From: Roseicella aerolata
Lineage (GTDB): Bacteria > Pseudomonadota > Alphaproteobacteria > Acetobacterales > Acetobacteraceae
Direction of reading: 5' to 3'
Length of the DNA: 64,000 nt
Assembly (NCBI RefSeq): GCF_020523605.1
Contig: NZ_JAJAQI010000001.1
Coordinates: 243,670-307,669, forward strand
Part shown: in pieces, positions 45,721 to 54,769 of the stretch
Numbering within the stretch: position 1 is the first letter of the stretch
Layout: every line of letters starts with the position of its first letter
Program-made: the position numbers and the translations under genes
Notes under the pieces: model-generated
The model's input: only the letters and a program-made list of their open reading frames with translations
Told to the model about the DNA's origin: nothing
Databases searched by the model: none

Positions 45721-46512
45721 ATGCGCCTCAAGGACAAGACCGCCGTCATCATCGGCGCCGGGCAGAGCCCCGGCGAGACCACCGGGAACGGCCGCGCCAC
45801 CGCCATCCGCTTCGCCCAGGAAGGCGCCCGCGTGCTCTGCGTGGACCGCGACCTGGCCTCCGCCGAGGAGACCGCGAAGCTCGCCGGCAACGGCTCGGCG
45901 GCCTTCCAGGCCGATGTGCTGAAGGAGGACAGCCTCGGCGCCGCCATCGCCGAGGCCGTGCGGCTCTGGGGCCGGCTCGACATCCTGCACTACAATGTCG
46001 GCGTCTCCATCGCCGGCGGCGATGCCCCACCCACCGAGATCACGGCCGAGGCCTTCGACCGCGTCACCGCCATCAACCTGCGCGGCTTCATCCTCGCGGT
46101 GAAGCACGCCTTGCCCGTGATGCGGCGGCAGGAGGGCGGCGTGATCCTCTCCATCAGCTCCGCTGCGGCGGTCGAGAGCTACCCCTATGTCGCCTACAAG
46201 ACCACCAAGGCGGCGATGCTCGCCTTCACCGAGCAGGTGGCGATCCAGAACGCCGAATACGGCATCCGCTGCAACACCATCCTGCCCGGGCTGATGGACA
46301 CGCCCATGGCGGTGGACACCCGCGTGCGCCACACCGGCAAGACCCGCGCGGAGGTCGCGGCCGAGCGCAACGCCAAGGTGCCGCTGCGCCGCCGTATGGG
46401 CACCGCCTGGGATGTGGCGAATGCCGCGCTGTTCCTGGCCAGCGACGAGGCCGGCTTCATCACCGGCGTCGCCCTGCCCGTGGATGGCGGCCGGCTGGTA
46501 CAGATCGGCTGA
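45721..46512 (+). CDS. Short-chain dehydrogenase/reductase
   Basis: A 263-aa classical SDR. The cofactor loop GAGQSPGETTGNGRA (12-26) is longer than the usual TGxxxGIG; an Asp at the end of the second strand (CVDRD) suggests NAD preference. The catalytic Tyr159 and Lys163 lie in AYKTTK, with serines in SISSAAA, and DGGRLVQIG closes the protein. Substrate unknown. AGGGGGAAA lies upstream of the ATG at 45721. It is a single gene followed by a family 1 repeat. Confidence 0.9.
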   Translation: MRLKDKTAVIIGAGQSPGETTGNGRATAIRFAQEGARVLCVDRDLASAEETAKLAGNGSAAFQADVLKEDSLGAAIAEAVRLWGRLDILHYNVGVSIAGGDAPPTEITAEAFDRVTAINLRGFILAVKHALPVMRRQEGGVILSISSAAAVESYPYVAYKTTKAAMLAFTEQVAIQNAEYGIRCNTILPGLMDTPMAVDTRVRHTGKTRAEVAAERNAKVPLRRRMGTAWDVANAALFLASDEAGFITGVALPVDGGRLVQIG

Positions 46513-46670
46513 CCCGGACCGGCCTTCGCGCCCCGCCGGGCGCCGCGCGCGCCTGTCTGCCCGGCCCGCAGCCTGGCGTCCCGGCATTCCGGAATACGCC
46601 ACCCGCGCCGATCGTGACGGTCCCCGCGTGCTGCGGCAAACGCCGCTGGTCCGGACGGCGGGCCGGCGCG

Positions 46671-46766
46671 GATCGCGGCGGGGCGTGAACGCCCCGGCAC
46701 CTGCCTCTGCTCCATCGGGCGGAGAGCTGCGGCGGATCGGCGTCCGGATGCGAACGCATTCCGCCC
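46671..46766 (+). repeat. Family 1 two-palindrome intergenic repeat, copy 3
   Basis: Begins GATCGCGGCGGGGCGTGAAC; GGGGCGTGAACGCCCC here is identical to the complement of 5501-5516. The second palindrome keeps GCGGAT and GAACGCATTCCGC. Against the copy at 5431-5525 (other strand) only one base is inserted. The spacer lies between an SDR gene and a convergent alpha-glucosidase gene. Confidence 0.7.
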
Positions 46767-46803
46767 TGGACCATCGAGCGCGTCGCCAGCTGCGCCCGAG
46801 GAT

Positions 46804-48435
46804 CTATGCCGGCTCCCGCGCCCGGACCAGCGCCGGGGCCAGCAGGGCGAAGCCATAGGCCGGCAGCACCCCTGTCGGCGGCGCGCCGAAATGGCCGAGG
46901 CCCGTCATCTCCTCCAGCAGGCCGGGCGGCAGCGCCACCGCCTCATCGGACAGGTTGAACACCAGCGTCACCCGCTGCCCCGCCGTTTCCCGCACGAAGC
47001 CGAAGAGCGGCGCCGGCAGGTCGAGCGCCGTCGCCGTGCCGTGGCGCAGCGCCGGCTCCGCCTTCCGCAGCGCCAGCAGGCGGCGAGTGAAGCGCAGCGT
47101 GCTGCCCGGATCCGCCTCCTGCTCATCCACCGCCAGCGCGCGATGGCTGGCCGGCACGGGCAGCCAGGGATCGCACCAGTCGGGGGTGAAGCAGGCATTC
47201 ACCGCGCCGCGCACCCAGGGCATGGGCGTGCGGCTGCCGTCGCGGCCCTTGAATTCCGGCCAGTAGGTGATGCCGAAGGGGTCGCGGATCTCCTCCTCCC
47301 GCAACTGCGCCTCGGGCAGGCCCAACTCCTCCCCCTGATAGAGGCAGGCGCTGCCAGGGAGCGAGAGCAGCAGGGCGAGCAGCAGCCGCGTGAAGCGGGC
47401 ATCCGCCTTGCCGCCCGGCGCCCAGCGGGTCGCGGCGCGCTCCACATCGTGGTTGGAGAAGGACCAGCAGGGCCAGCCGCGGGAGCAGGTGGCGATGGCA
47501 TCCCGCAGCAGCGCCTGCAGTGTCGGCCGGTCGAAGCCGTGCCGCAGCGGGCGCAGCGTATAGGCCATGTGCAGCAGGTCGGGCGCGCCGGTATAGGCGG
47601 CGATCCGGTCGAAGGCGCCATCCTGGGAGGAGACCTCGCCCAGCGAGACGGTGCCGGGATACTCGTCCAGCAGTGCGCGGATGCGGCGCAGCACCGCCAT
47701 GCTGGCGGGCTGGATCATGTCGTGGTCGTGCCGCTGCAGGGCGAAGAGCTTGGCCGGTACCTGGCCGTTCGGCGGCGGCACGGCCGGGTTGCTGCGCAGG
47801 CGAAGGTCATGCGTCAGGAAGTCGATCGCATCCAGCCGGAAGCCATCCACGCCGCGGTCCAGCCAGAAGCGGGCGACGTCCAGCAGCGCCTCCAGGCAGG
47901 CCGGGTTCTGCAGGTTCAGCGTGGGCTGGGAGGGCAGGAAGTGGTGCAGGTAGTACTGCCGCCGCCGCGGCTCCCACGCCCAGGCGCTGCCGCCGAAGAC
48001 GCTGAGCCAGTTGTTGGGCGGCGTGCCGTCCGGCGCCGGATCGGCCCAGACATACCAGTCGGCCGTCGGCGCCGCCTTGCTGCGGCGGCTGGCGGCGAAC
48101 CAGGGATGCTGGTCCGAGGTATGGCCGCCCACCAGGTCCACCAGCACCTTCAGGCCGCGCGCATGCGCCGCCTGCAGCACCCGGTCGAAATCCGCCAGCG
48201 ACCCGAAGCTGGGGTCGATGGCGCAGTGGTCCGACACGTCGTAGCCGAAATCGCGCTGCGGCGAGACATAGACGGGGCAGAGCCAGATCCCGTCCACGCC
48301 GAGCGCCGCGATATGGTCGATCCGCTCCAGCAGGCCCGGCAGGTCGCCGATGCCGTCGCCATCCGAATCCACGAAGCTGCGGGGATAGACCTGGTAGAGG
48401 ACCGCGCCACGCCACCACTCCGCCTGCTGCACCAT
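46804..48435 (-). CDS. GH13 alpha-glucosidase / alpha-amylase family enzyme
   Basis: A 543-aa glycoside hydrolase of family 13. WWRGAVLYQVYPRSFVDSDGDGIGDLPGLLER starts the barrel. The catalytic residues are Asp202 in DGFRLDAIDF (nucleophile), Glu267 in SLGEVSS (acid/base) and Asp330 in SNHDVERA. No signal peptide is seen, so it probably acts in the cytoplasm on malto-oligosaccharides, sucrose or trehalose-like substrates. ATG 48435 has GAGG ten bases upstream; the longer open frame is unlike the family. An extended -10 promoter lies about 42 nt upstream. No sugar transporter or regulator gene is adjacent. Confidence 0.9.
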   Translation of the reverse strand: MVQQAEWWRGAVLYQVYPRSFVDSDGDGIGDLPGLLERIDHIAALGVDGIWLCPVYVSPQRDFGYDVSDHCAIDPSFGSLADFDRVLQAAHARGLKVLVDLVGGHTSDQHPWFAASRRSKAAPTADWYVWADPAPDGTPPNNWLSVFGGSAWAWEPRRRQYYLHHFLPSQPTLNLQNPACLEALLDVARFWLDRGVDGFRLDAIDFLTHDLRLRSNPAVPPPNGQVPAKLFALQRHDHDMIQPASMAVLRRIRALLDEYPGTVSLGEVSSQDGAFDRIAAYTGAPDLLHMAYTLRPLRHGFDRPTLQALLRDAIATCSRGWPCWSFSNHDVERAATRWAPGGKADARFTRLLLALLLSLPGSACLYQGEELGLPEAQLREEEIRDPFGITYWPEFKGRDGSRTPMPWVRGAVNACFTPDWCDPWLPVPASHRALAVDEQEADPGSTLRFTRRLLALRKAEPALRHGTATALDLPAPLFGFVRETAGQRVTLVFNLSDEAVALPPGLLEEMTGLGHFGAPPTGVLPAYGFALLAPALVRAREPA

Positions 48436-48850
48436 GCACCATGCACCTCGCGCCTGGGTGGAGAACCACCGCAATTTGTATACCATAGAATGATCGCGGT
48501 TTCGTGAGGTTCTGTCCAGTGAAATGCGTGCCGGAACTTCCCGGCGGCACGGATGCAGCATTGATCCGGCCAGTTCCGTCCTGCGGACCGCAAGCAAACG
48601 GGGCGCGGGTTCGCAGGCTGGTCCCCTCCTGCCGGCGAAGCGGTCCGATGGCAGCCTGTGCCGAGGTCAGCCTCCGCCGGTTTCTTTCCGCATCCCGGAT
48701 CCACCCGAGGCAGCAATCAGCATCGATTTACGTTTCGACTCTATAGTGGCGAGGCGATTAACGAAAAATTCCAATTCAGGCCATGGCGCTGGTGAGAAAA
48801 TACCGGAACAACTTCTCATCGGATTGGGTCAGGGCAGGCGAATTAGTACA
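48436..48850. other. Divergent intergenic region between alpha-glucosidase and FG-GAP genes
   Basis: No supported gene. Two AT-rich patches stand out. One at 48470-48495 holds the putative alpha-glucosidase promoter. One at 48715-48780 (with CTATAGTGG and GATTAACGAAAAATTCC) probably holds the promoter of the FG-GAP gene, although no convincing -35/-10 pair can be fixed. Confidence 0.45.
48477..48485 (-). promoter_or_regulatory. Extended -10 promoter of the alpha-glucosidase gene
   Basis: On the minus strand TGGTATACA forms an extended -10 (TGn plus TATACA). The same bases form the near-palindrome TTGTATACCA, which could also be read as a GntR-like half-site pair. Position fits a transcription start about 30 nt ahead of the ATG. 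Confidence 0.35.
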
Positions 48851-51484
48851 ATGCAAACAGTATACGCTGGCACCGCCGGTGCCGACAGCTTCGACGCATC
48901 GACCGGACGGGCCACCGATATCACCGTCTTCCGGAATCTCGGAGCCAATGACACGGCGATCGGCGGCGCGGGCGCGGACCGTTTCTCAAGCACCGGCACT
49001 GGCGCCAGCATGAGCGGCGGCGGTGGCAACGACCAGTTCTTCATCGCGCTCAGCAACACGCCGGGCGGTGCGCGCGACAGCATCGATGGCGGCGCCGGCA
49101 GAGACGAGCTGATCATCGCCGCCAGCAGCTACCAGATGACCGCGGCCGTGCAGGCCGAACTGGGCCGGCTCGCCGGCTTCCTGGCCGGCGCGGGCGACCC
49201 GGACGCCCGGTTCATCTCCGACATCCTCCGCCTCGACATGACCGGGGTCGAGGTGGCGCGGGTCCGGCTGGATGGCGTGCTGAAGACCCTGGCCGAGCTG
49301 CTGCCCGGCCCGACCGCCGCGGCGGACAGCTTCCAGGCCGAGGAGGACAGCCCCATCACGGTGGGCGCCGCGCAGGGGCTGCTGGCCAATGACAGCGGCT
49401 CCGGCGCGCTGGCGGTCACCGCCGGCACCCTGGCCACCGCGCTGGGCGGCAGCGTGACCATCGCCACCGATGGCAGCTTCACCTACAGTCCGGCGGCCAA
49501 TGCCAACGGCACCGACAGCTTCAGCTACACCGTCACCGACGCCCTCGGCCGCACCACCACCGGGACCGCCACCATCGAGGTCGCCGCGGTGAACGACGCG
49601 CCGGTGCTGGCCGCGGCGCTGGCCGACCAGAGCGTGACCGCGGGCGATGCCTTCAGCTTCACGATCCCGGCCGGCAGCTTCACCGATCCGGATGCCGGCA
49701 CCACCCTGACCTACAGCGCCCGCTCGGCGGATGGTTCGGCCCTGCCGGCCTGGCTGAGCTTCGACGCCGCGACCGGGGCCTTCTCCGGCACGCCCGCCAC
49801 GGCCGGGACCTTCTCCGTCACCGTCACGGCGAGCGACGGCAGCCTCTCGGCCAGCGACAGCTTCGATATCGTCGTGGCGCAGGGAAGCCTGTCGGTCTCC
49901 CTCAGCAGCCTGACCGCCGACCAGGGCTTCAAGATCATCGGCGAGGCTGCCGGGGACAATGCCGGCATCAGCGTCTCGGATGCCGGCGACGTCAACGGGG
50001 ATGGCTATGCCGACCTGCTGATCGGCGCCTATGGCAACGCCGCTGCGGGCTACTATGCCGGCGCCGCCTATGTGGTCTTCGGCAGCGCGGCCGGCGCCAC
50101 GGTGGATCTCGCCCAGGTCGCCGCTGGCACCGGCGGCTTCAAGATCATCGCCGAGACCAGCGTGAACGTGGCGGGCTATGCGGTCTCGGCCGCCGGCGAC
50201 GTCAACGGCGACGGCCTGGCCGACCTGCTGGTCAGCGCCCATGGCCACGATCCCTACTACCGGCCCGATGTCGGCGCGGCCTATGTCGTGTTCGGCAAGA
50301 CGGACGGCTCCGCCGTCCGCCTGAGCGACGTCGCGGCCGGCATCGGCGGCTTCAAGATCGTCGGCGAGGGCGACTGGGACAGGGCCGGCTTTGCGCTCTC
50401 GGCGGCCGGCGATCTCAACGGGGACGGCTACGCCGACCTGCTGGTCAGCGCGGTCACCCATGACGTGGCAAGCCAAACCTGGATTGATGAGTATTGGGTG
50501 CCGTATCTGTATTATGATGACTACACCAGAGAATATTACGATCTCGGATATTACGACGGCGGCTATTATTACACCACGGATTATGCGCCTGATGCCGGCG
50601 CCGCTTATGTGGTCTGGGGCAAGGCGGACGGTGGCCAAGTCTGGCTCTCAAATGTCGCCGACGGCTATGGCGGCTTCAAGATCACCGGCGAGGCAGCGGA
50701 CGACAATGCCGGCTACGCGGTCGCCAATATCGGCGACCTCAACAATGACGGCATCACCGACCTGCTGATCGGCGCACCGTACAACGATGGCAACGGCGAC
50801 AATGCCGGCGCCGCCTATGTCGTCTTCGGCAAGGCCAACGGCATGGGCGTGACCCTGGCCGACATCGCCGCCGGCACCGGCGGGTTCAAGATCATCGGCG
50901 AGGCCGCGGGCGACACGGCCGGCATCACGGTGACCGGTGCCGGCGACGTCAATGGCGACGGCATTGCCGACCTGCTGGTGGGCGCCAACTACAACGACGC
51001 CGCCGGCGACAATGCCGGCGCGGCCTATGTCGTCTTCGGCAAGGCCGACACCGCAACCGTGAACCTGGCCGATGTCGCCGCCGGCATCGGCGGCTTCAAG
51101 ATCGTCGGCGAGGCCGCGGGCGACGAGGCCGGCCGGGCGGTCGCGGCCGCGGGCGACGTCAATGGCGACGGCTATGCCGACCTGCTGGTCGGCGCGCCGT
51201 ACAACGACGCCGAGGGCATCCTCGATGCCGGCGCGGTCTACCTCGTCTTCGGCAAGGCCAGCGGCACGGCGGTGGACCTCGCCGACATCGCCCGCGGCAT
51301 CGGCGGCTTCAAGATCAACGGCGCCAGCTACCGGGACGAGACCGGGTTCAGCGTCTCGGCGGCCGGCGACGTCAACGGCGACAGCTATGCCGATCTGCTG
51401 ATCGGCGCGAATTTCGATGACACGAAGGGCACCGATGCCGGCGCCGCCTATGTCCTCTACGGCCGGGCGGACTGGATCGGCTGA
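48851..51484 (+). CDS. Large FG-GAP / integrin-alpha-like repeat protein
   Basis: An 877-aa extracellular-type protein. The N-terminal part (1-150) has Gly/Asp-rich turns such as GGAGADRF, GGGGNDQF and GGAGRDEL that resemble calcium-binding RTX repeats. A cadherin-like/VCBS domain (about 163-250) and a putative Ig-like domain (about 250-350) follow. Seven FG-GAP repeats (357-877) each contain a calcium loop of the type GDVNGDGYADLLIGA. The third repeat holds a Tyr/Asp-rich insert of about 40 residues. No N-terminal signal peptide is seen, so export may be by type I secretion, but no secretion genes are nearby. Likely adhesion or matrix protein. Confidence 0.8.
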   Translation: MQTVYAGTAGADSFDASTGRATDITVFRNLGANDTAIGGAGADRFSSTGTGASMSGGGGNDQFFIALSNTPGGARDSIDGGAGRDELIIAASSYQMTAAVQAELGRLAGFLAGAGDPDARFISDILRLDMTGVEVARVRLDGVLKTLAELLPGPTAAADSFQAEEDSPITVGAAQGLLANDSGSGALAVTAGTLATALGGSVTIATDGSFTYSPAANANGTDSFSYTVTDALGRTTTGTATIEVAAVNDAPVLAAALADQSVTAGDAFSFTIPAGSFTDPDAGTTLTYSARSADGSALPAWLSFDAATGAFSGTPATAGTFSVTVTASDGSLSASDSFDIVVAQGSLSVSLSSLTADQGFKIIGEAAGDNAGISVSDAGDVNGDGYADLLIGAYGNAAAGYYAGAAYVVFGSAAGATVDLAQVAAGTGGFKIIAETSVNVAGYAVSAAGDVNGDGLADLLVSAHGHDPYYRPDVGAAYVVFGKTDGSAVRLSDVAAGIGGFKIVGEGDWDRAGFALSAAGDLNGDGYADLLVSAVTHDVASQTWIDEYWVPYLYYDDYTREYYDLGYYDGGYYYTTDYAPDAGAAYVVWGKADGGQVWLSNVADGYGGFKITGEAADDNAGYAVANIGDLNNDGITDLLIGAPYNDGNGDNAGAAYVVFGKANGMGVTLADIAAGTGGFKIIGEAAGDTAGITVTGAGDVNGDGIADLLVGANYNDAAGDNAGAAYVVFGKADTATVNLADVAAGIGGFKIVGEAAGDEAGRAVAAAGDVNGDGYADLLVGAPYNDAEGILDAGAVYLVFGKASGTAVDLADIARGIGGFKINGASYRDETGFSVSAAGDVNGDSYADLLIGANFDDTKGTDAGAAYVLYGRADWIG

Positions 51485-51491
51485 AGCGGGC

Positions 51492-51519
51492 GGCCGTCGC
51501 CGATGATCCGTCGACGGCC
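51492..51519 (+). terminator. Hairpin after the FG-GAP gene
   Basis: GGCCGTCG/CGACGGCC with a 12-nt loop, eight bases past the stop codon. Confidence 0.4.
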
Positions 51520-51664
51520 CCTCAATCGCTCCCGTCGCGGGCCGCCAGGATGGGGGTCCTTCGCCGGGTCAGTCTTGCCGCGCCCTGCGCCGCGGGCCCG
51601 GCGGGGGCGTCCCTCCCGGCTGTGCTCCGGCGCAGGCAGCCGTGGCAAGGCAAGGGTCGCCGCG

Positions 51665-51862
51665 CTACCGCGCGGCCACCCTGTACCCTTCCTCCGCCAC
51701 CAGCGCCGCCACCTTCTCCCGCGGCAGGCTGGTCTCGGCCCGCACCAGCCCGGCGGCCAAGTCTACCTGCACCGCAGCCCTGGGGTCCTCCCCCTGGATC
51801 GCCTGCGTCACCGCGCGCACGCAGTGCTGGCAGCTCATGCCTTCGACCTTCAGCTCAATCAT
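51665..51862 (-). CDS. copZ: Heavy-metal-associated (HMA) copper chaperone
   Basis: A 65-aa CopZ-like chaperone with the metal motif GMSCQHC (8-14) on a ferredoxin-like fold that ends EEGYRVAAR. It would carry Cu(I) to CopA. Its start overlaps the cueR stop by four bases (51859-51862), so the operon order is copA, cueR, copZ. Confidence 0.85.
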   Translation of the reverse strand: MIELKVEGMSCQHCVRAVTQAIQGEDPRAAVQVDLAAGLVRAETSLPREKVAALVAEEGYRVAAR

Positions 51863-52263
51863 GGGTGCTTTCCTTCCAACTCATCGAGAATGGGGCAGTC
51901 CGGGCGGTCATCGCCGTGGCAATGCGCCGCCAGGTGCTTCAGGCTGGTCGCCATGGCCTGCAGCGCCTGCGCCTTCGCCTCCAGCGCCGCCACATGGGAG
52001 AGCGCGAGGCGCCGCACCTCGGCGCTCGCCCGGTCGCGGTCGCGCCAGAGCGCCAGCAGCCGGCGGATATCCTCCAGCGGGAAGGCGAGGTCGCGCGCAT
52101 GCCGGATGAAGCGCAGCACGGCCAGGTCCTGCGCGGCATAGCTCCGGTAGCCATTCTCCTGCCGCGCCGGGCGCAGCAGGCCGATCGCCTCGTAATGCCG
52201 GATCATCTTCTCCGAGACGCCGGAGGCCCGCGCGGCCTCCCCGATGCTCATCTCCCGCCTCAT
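51859..52263 (-). CDS. cueR: MerR-family copper-responsive regulator CueR
   Basis: A 134-aa activator. The helix-turn-helix MSIGEAARASGVSEKMIRHYEAIGLL and the wing NGYRSY are typical of MerR proteins. A dimerisation helix follows, and the metal loop Cys115-x7-Cys123 (CHGDDRPDC) is the CueR Cu(I) site. It probably activates copA through the operator at 54702-54723. The start overlaps the copA stop by four bases; M5 is an alternative start. Confidence 0.9.
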   Translation of the reverse strand: MRREMSIGEAARASGVSEKMIRHYEAIGLLRPARQENGYRSYAAQDLAVLRFIRHARDLAFPLEDIRRLLALWRDRDRASAEVRRLALSHVAALEAKAQALQAMATSLKHLAAHCHGDDRPDCPILDELEGKHP

Positions 52264-54683
52264 GCCCCGCCCCCCGGTTTCCAGCGCGACAGCAGCAGGG
52301 CATTGGCGAGGACGGAGACGGAGGAAAGCGCCATGGCCGCCCCCGCGATGGGCGGGGAGAGCAGGCCGGCGGCGGCGAGCGGCAGGCCGAGCAGGTTGTA
52401 GCCGAAGGCCCAGCCGAGATTCTGCCGGATCTTCCTGAGCGTCCGCCGGGTGACGTCGAGTGCCGCCGGCACCAGTGCCGGGTCGCCGCGCAGCAGGGTG
52501 ATGCCGGCCGCCTGGATCGCCACATCCGTCCCCGTGCCCATGGCGATGCCGAGATCGGCCGCCGCCAGGGCCGGTGCGTCGTTCACGCCGTCACCCACCA
52601 TCGCCACGCGCTCGCCCCGCTGCTGCCAGGCGGCGACGCGCTCCGCCTTGCCCTCCGGCAGCACCTCCGCCACGATGTCGTCCAGGCCGAGCCGCGCCGC
52701 GACGGCGCCGGCAGCGGCCCGGCTGTCGCCGCTGATCATGGCCGCCTTCACGCCGAGGGCGCGCAGCCCGGCGATAGCCGCCGCGGCGCCCGGCTTCTCC
52801 GCATCCTCGAAGGCGAGCAGGGCGAGCACGCGCGGCGACGGCGCCGTCTCGACCAGCCAGGCGAGGGTGCGCCCCTGCGCGCCCTCCGTCTCCGCCGCCG
52901 CGGCGAGCGCGCCCGGCTCGGCGCCGCTCTCGGCCAGCGCCCGCGGGCTGGCGAGCAGCAGGGCGCGGCCGGCGACGATGCCGGCAACGCCGCGGCCGGG
53001 CAGGGCACGGAAATCCTCGGCCCGCGGCAGGTTCGGCCCGGCGGCGGCCAGAACGGCACGGGCCAGCGGATGCTCGCTGCCCGCCTGCAGCGCGGCGGCG
53101 AGGCGCAGCGTCGCGACTTCCGCCTCGCCCGCCGCCGCATGCAGCGCCGCGAGCCGCGGCCGGCCCTCGGTCAGGGTGCCGGTCTTGTCGAAGGCGACCA
53201 GCGTCACGCCCTGCGCCCGCTCGATCGCCTCGGCATCGCGCACCAGGATGCCGGCCCGCGCCGCGGCGCCCGTGCCGGCCATGATGGCGGCGGGCGTCGC
53301 CAGGCCGAGCGCGCAGGGGCAGGCGATGACCAGCACCGAGACCGCCCGCAGCACCGCCGCCTCGGCCCCCGCGCCCATCAGCAGCCAGAAGAGCAGCGTC
53401 AGCGCGGCGATGCCGACCACCACGGGCACGAAGACCGCGCTGACGCGATCGACCAGCTTCTGCACCGGCGCCCGGCTGGCCTGGGCGGCGGCGACCAGCG
53501 CGGCGACGCGGGCCAGCACCGTTTCGGTGCCCACCGCCTTCGCCTCGATCACCAGCCTTCCGTCGAGGGCAATGGTGCCGGTCGCGACCGCGCTGCCCGG
53601 CTCCTTCTCCACGGGCCTGCTCTCGCCGGTCAGCGCGCTCTCATCCACCCCCGCGCGGCCTTCCAGCACCTTCCCATCGGCCGGGATGCGCTCGCCGGGC
53701 CGCACCACCACCCGGTCGCCGACCGCGAGGGCGATGGCCGGCACCTCTTCCTCCGCGCCCGCTGCCGTCAGCCGCCGGGCGCTGCGCGGGCGCAGTTCCA
53801 GCAGGGCGCGGATGGCCGCCCCCGTGGCCCGCCGCGCCCGTGCCTCCAGCCATTTGCCGAGCAGGATGAAGAGGATGACGGTCGCGCTCGCCTCGAAATA
53901 CAGGTGGTGCCCGGCATGCTCGCCATGCTGCAGGAGCATGAACAGCGAGAGGCCGAAGGCGGCCGTGGTGCCGAGCGCGACCAGCAGGTCCATGTTGCCG
54001 ATGCCCGCGCGCAGCGCCGCCCAGCCCGCGCGGTAGAAGCGGGCGCCGAGCCAGAATTGCACCGGGGTGGCGAGGGCCAGTTGCAGCCAGGGATGCGGCA
54101 TCCAATCCCGGCCGAGCCCCATGCCGAGCATGCCGAGCAGGAAGGGCGCGGTCAGCAGCGCGGCGAGGATCAGGTCGCGCTTCTCCCGCCCGCCCTGCGG
54201 CCCGTCCTCCGCCGCGCCGGCCTCCGGCACCGCCGCCCGCACCGTGTAGCCGGCGCGCGCCACGGCGGCGGCCAGCGCCGCCTCCTCGGTGCCGGCCAGC
54301 ATGCGGACCAGGGCGGTCTCGGTGGCGAGGTTCACCCGCGCCTCCAGCACCCCCGGCAGGCGGGCCAGCGCCTTCTCGACCCGCAGCGCGCAGGTGGCGC
54401 AGGTCATGCCGCCGATGCCGAGCTCGACCCGCGCCTCCGGCACCGCATAGCCGGCCTTGGCCACCGCCCCGATCAGGTCCGGCAGCGGCGCGCTGCCGCG
54501 CACCTCCGCCCGCCCGGTCGCGTAATTGACGCTCGCCTCCTGCACGCCCGGCACCTTGCCGAGGGCGCGCTGCACCCGTCCGGCGCAGGCGGCGCAGGTC
54601 ATGCCGGCGACCGGCAGGGAGAGGCTGGGCCCGGAGGCCAGGGAGCCAGAGGGCAGGGAGGGGGAGAGGGGTGCTTCGGGCAT
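52260..54683 (-). CDS. copA: Cu(I)-exporting P1B-type ATPase
   Basis: An 807-aa copper efflux pump of the inner membrane. Two N-terminal metal domains carry GMTCAAC (about 27-33) and GMTCATC (about 97-103). Eight membrane helices, the CPC motif in IACPCALGLATP (about 450), the phosphorylation site DKTGTLTEG (about 500) and GDGVNDAPAL are present. It is the first gene of copA-cueR-copZ, with four-base overlaps at both junctions. A MerR-type promoter with a 19-bp spacer lies just upstream. Confidence 0.97.
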   Translation of the reverse strand: MPEAPLSPSLPSGSLASGPSLSLPVAGMTCAACAGRVQRALGKVPGVQEASVNYATGRAEVRGSAPLPDLIGAVAKAGYAVPEARVELGIGGMTCATCALRVEKALARLPGVLEARVNLATETALVRMLAGTEEAALAAAVARAGYTVRAAVPEAGAAEDGPQGGREKRDLILAALLTAPFLLGMLGMGLGRDWMPHPWLQLALATPVQFWLGARFYRAGWAALRAGIGNMDLLVALGTTAAFGLSLFMLLQHGEHAGHHLYFEASATVILFILLGKWLEARARRATGAAIRALLELRPRSARRLTAAGAEEEVPAIALAVGDRVVVRPGERIPADGKVLEGRAGVDESALTGESRPVEKEPGSAVATGTIALDGRLVIEAKAVGTETVLARVAALVAAAQASRAPVQKLVDRVSAVFVPVVVGIAALTLLFWLLMGAGAEAAVLRAVSVLVIACPCALGLATPAAIMAGTGAAARAGILVRDAEAIERAQGVTLVAFDKTGTLTEGRPRLAALHAAAGEAEVATLRLAAALQAGSEHPLARAVLAAAGPNLPRAEDFRALPGRGVAGIVAGRALLLASPRALAESGAEPGALAAAAETEGAQGRTLAWLVETAPSPRVLALLAFEDAEKPGAAAAIAGLRALGVKAAMISGDSRAAAGAVAARLGLDDIVAEVLPEGKAERVAAWQQRGERVAMVGDGVNDAPALAAADLGIAMGTGTDVAIQAAGITLLRGDPALVPAALDVTRRTLRKIRQNLGWAFGYNLLGLPLAAAGLLSPPIAGAAMALSSVSVLANALLLSRWKPGGGA

Positions 54684-54701
54684 GGCCTGGCGGATGTGGG
54701 G

Positions 54702-54723
54702 CTTCCCATTATGGGAGGGTCAA
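54702..54723 (-). promoter_or_regulatory. CueR-type operator/promoter of copA
   Basis: On the minus strand TTGACC (-35) is followed by a 19-bp spacer that contains the dyad CCTCCCAT-A-ATGGGAAG (arms 54711-54718 and 54702-54709, seven of eight bases symmetric). This long spacer with a central dyad is the hallmark of MerR-family promoters. The -10 is weak, as expected of an activator-dependent promoter. Confidence 0.7.
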
Positions 54724-54769
54724 GAGCCCCACCTGTCCTTGCGCTGGATCAGGCGCCACGCCGGACCAT

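Noticed and set aside
48851..51484. RTX toxin or hemolysin
   Set aside because: RTX-like turns are few and degenerate; most of the protein is FG-GAP repeats, and no activator or secretion genes lie nearby.
54671..54769. N-terminal extension of the copA-divergent protein starting within copA
   Set aside because: It would overlap the copA start and the CueR operator and encodes an unlikely Cys/Gly/Pro-rich stretch.
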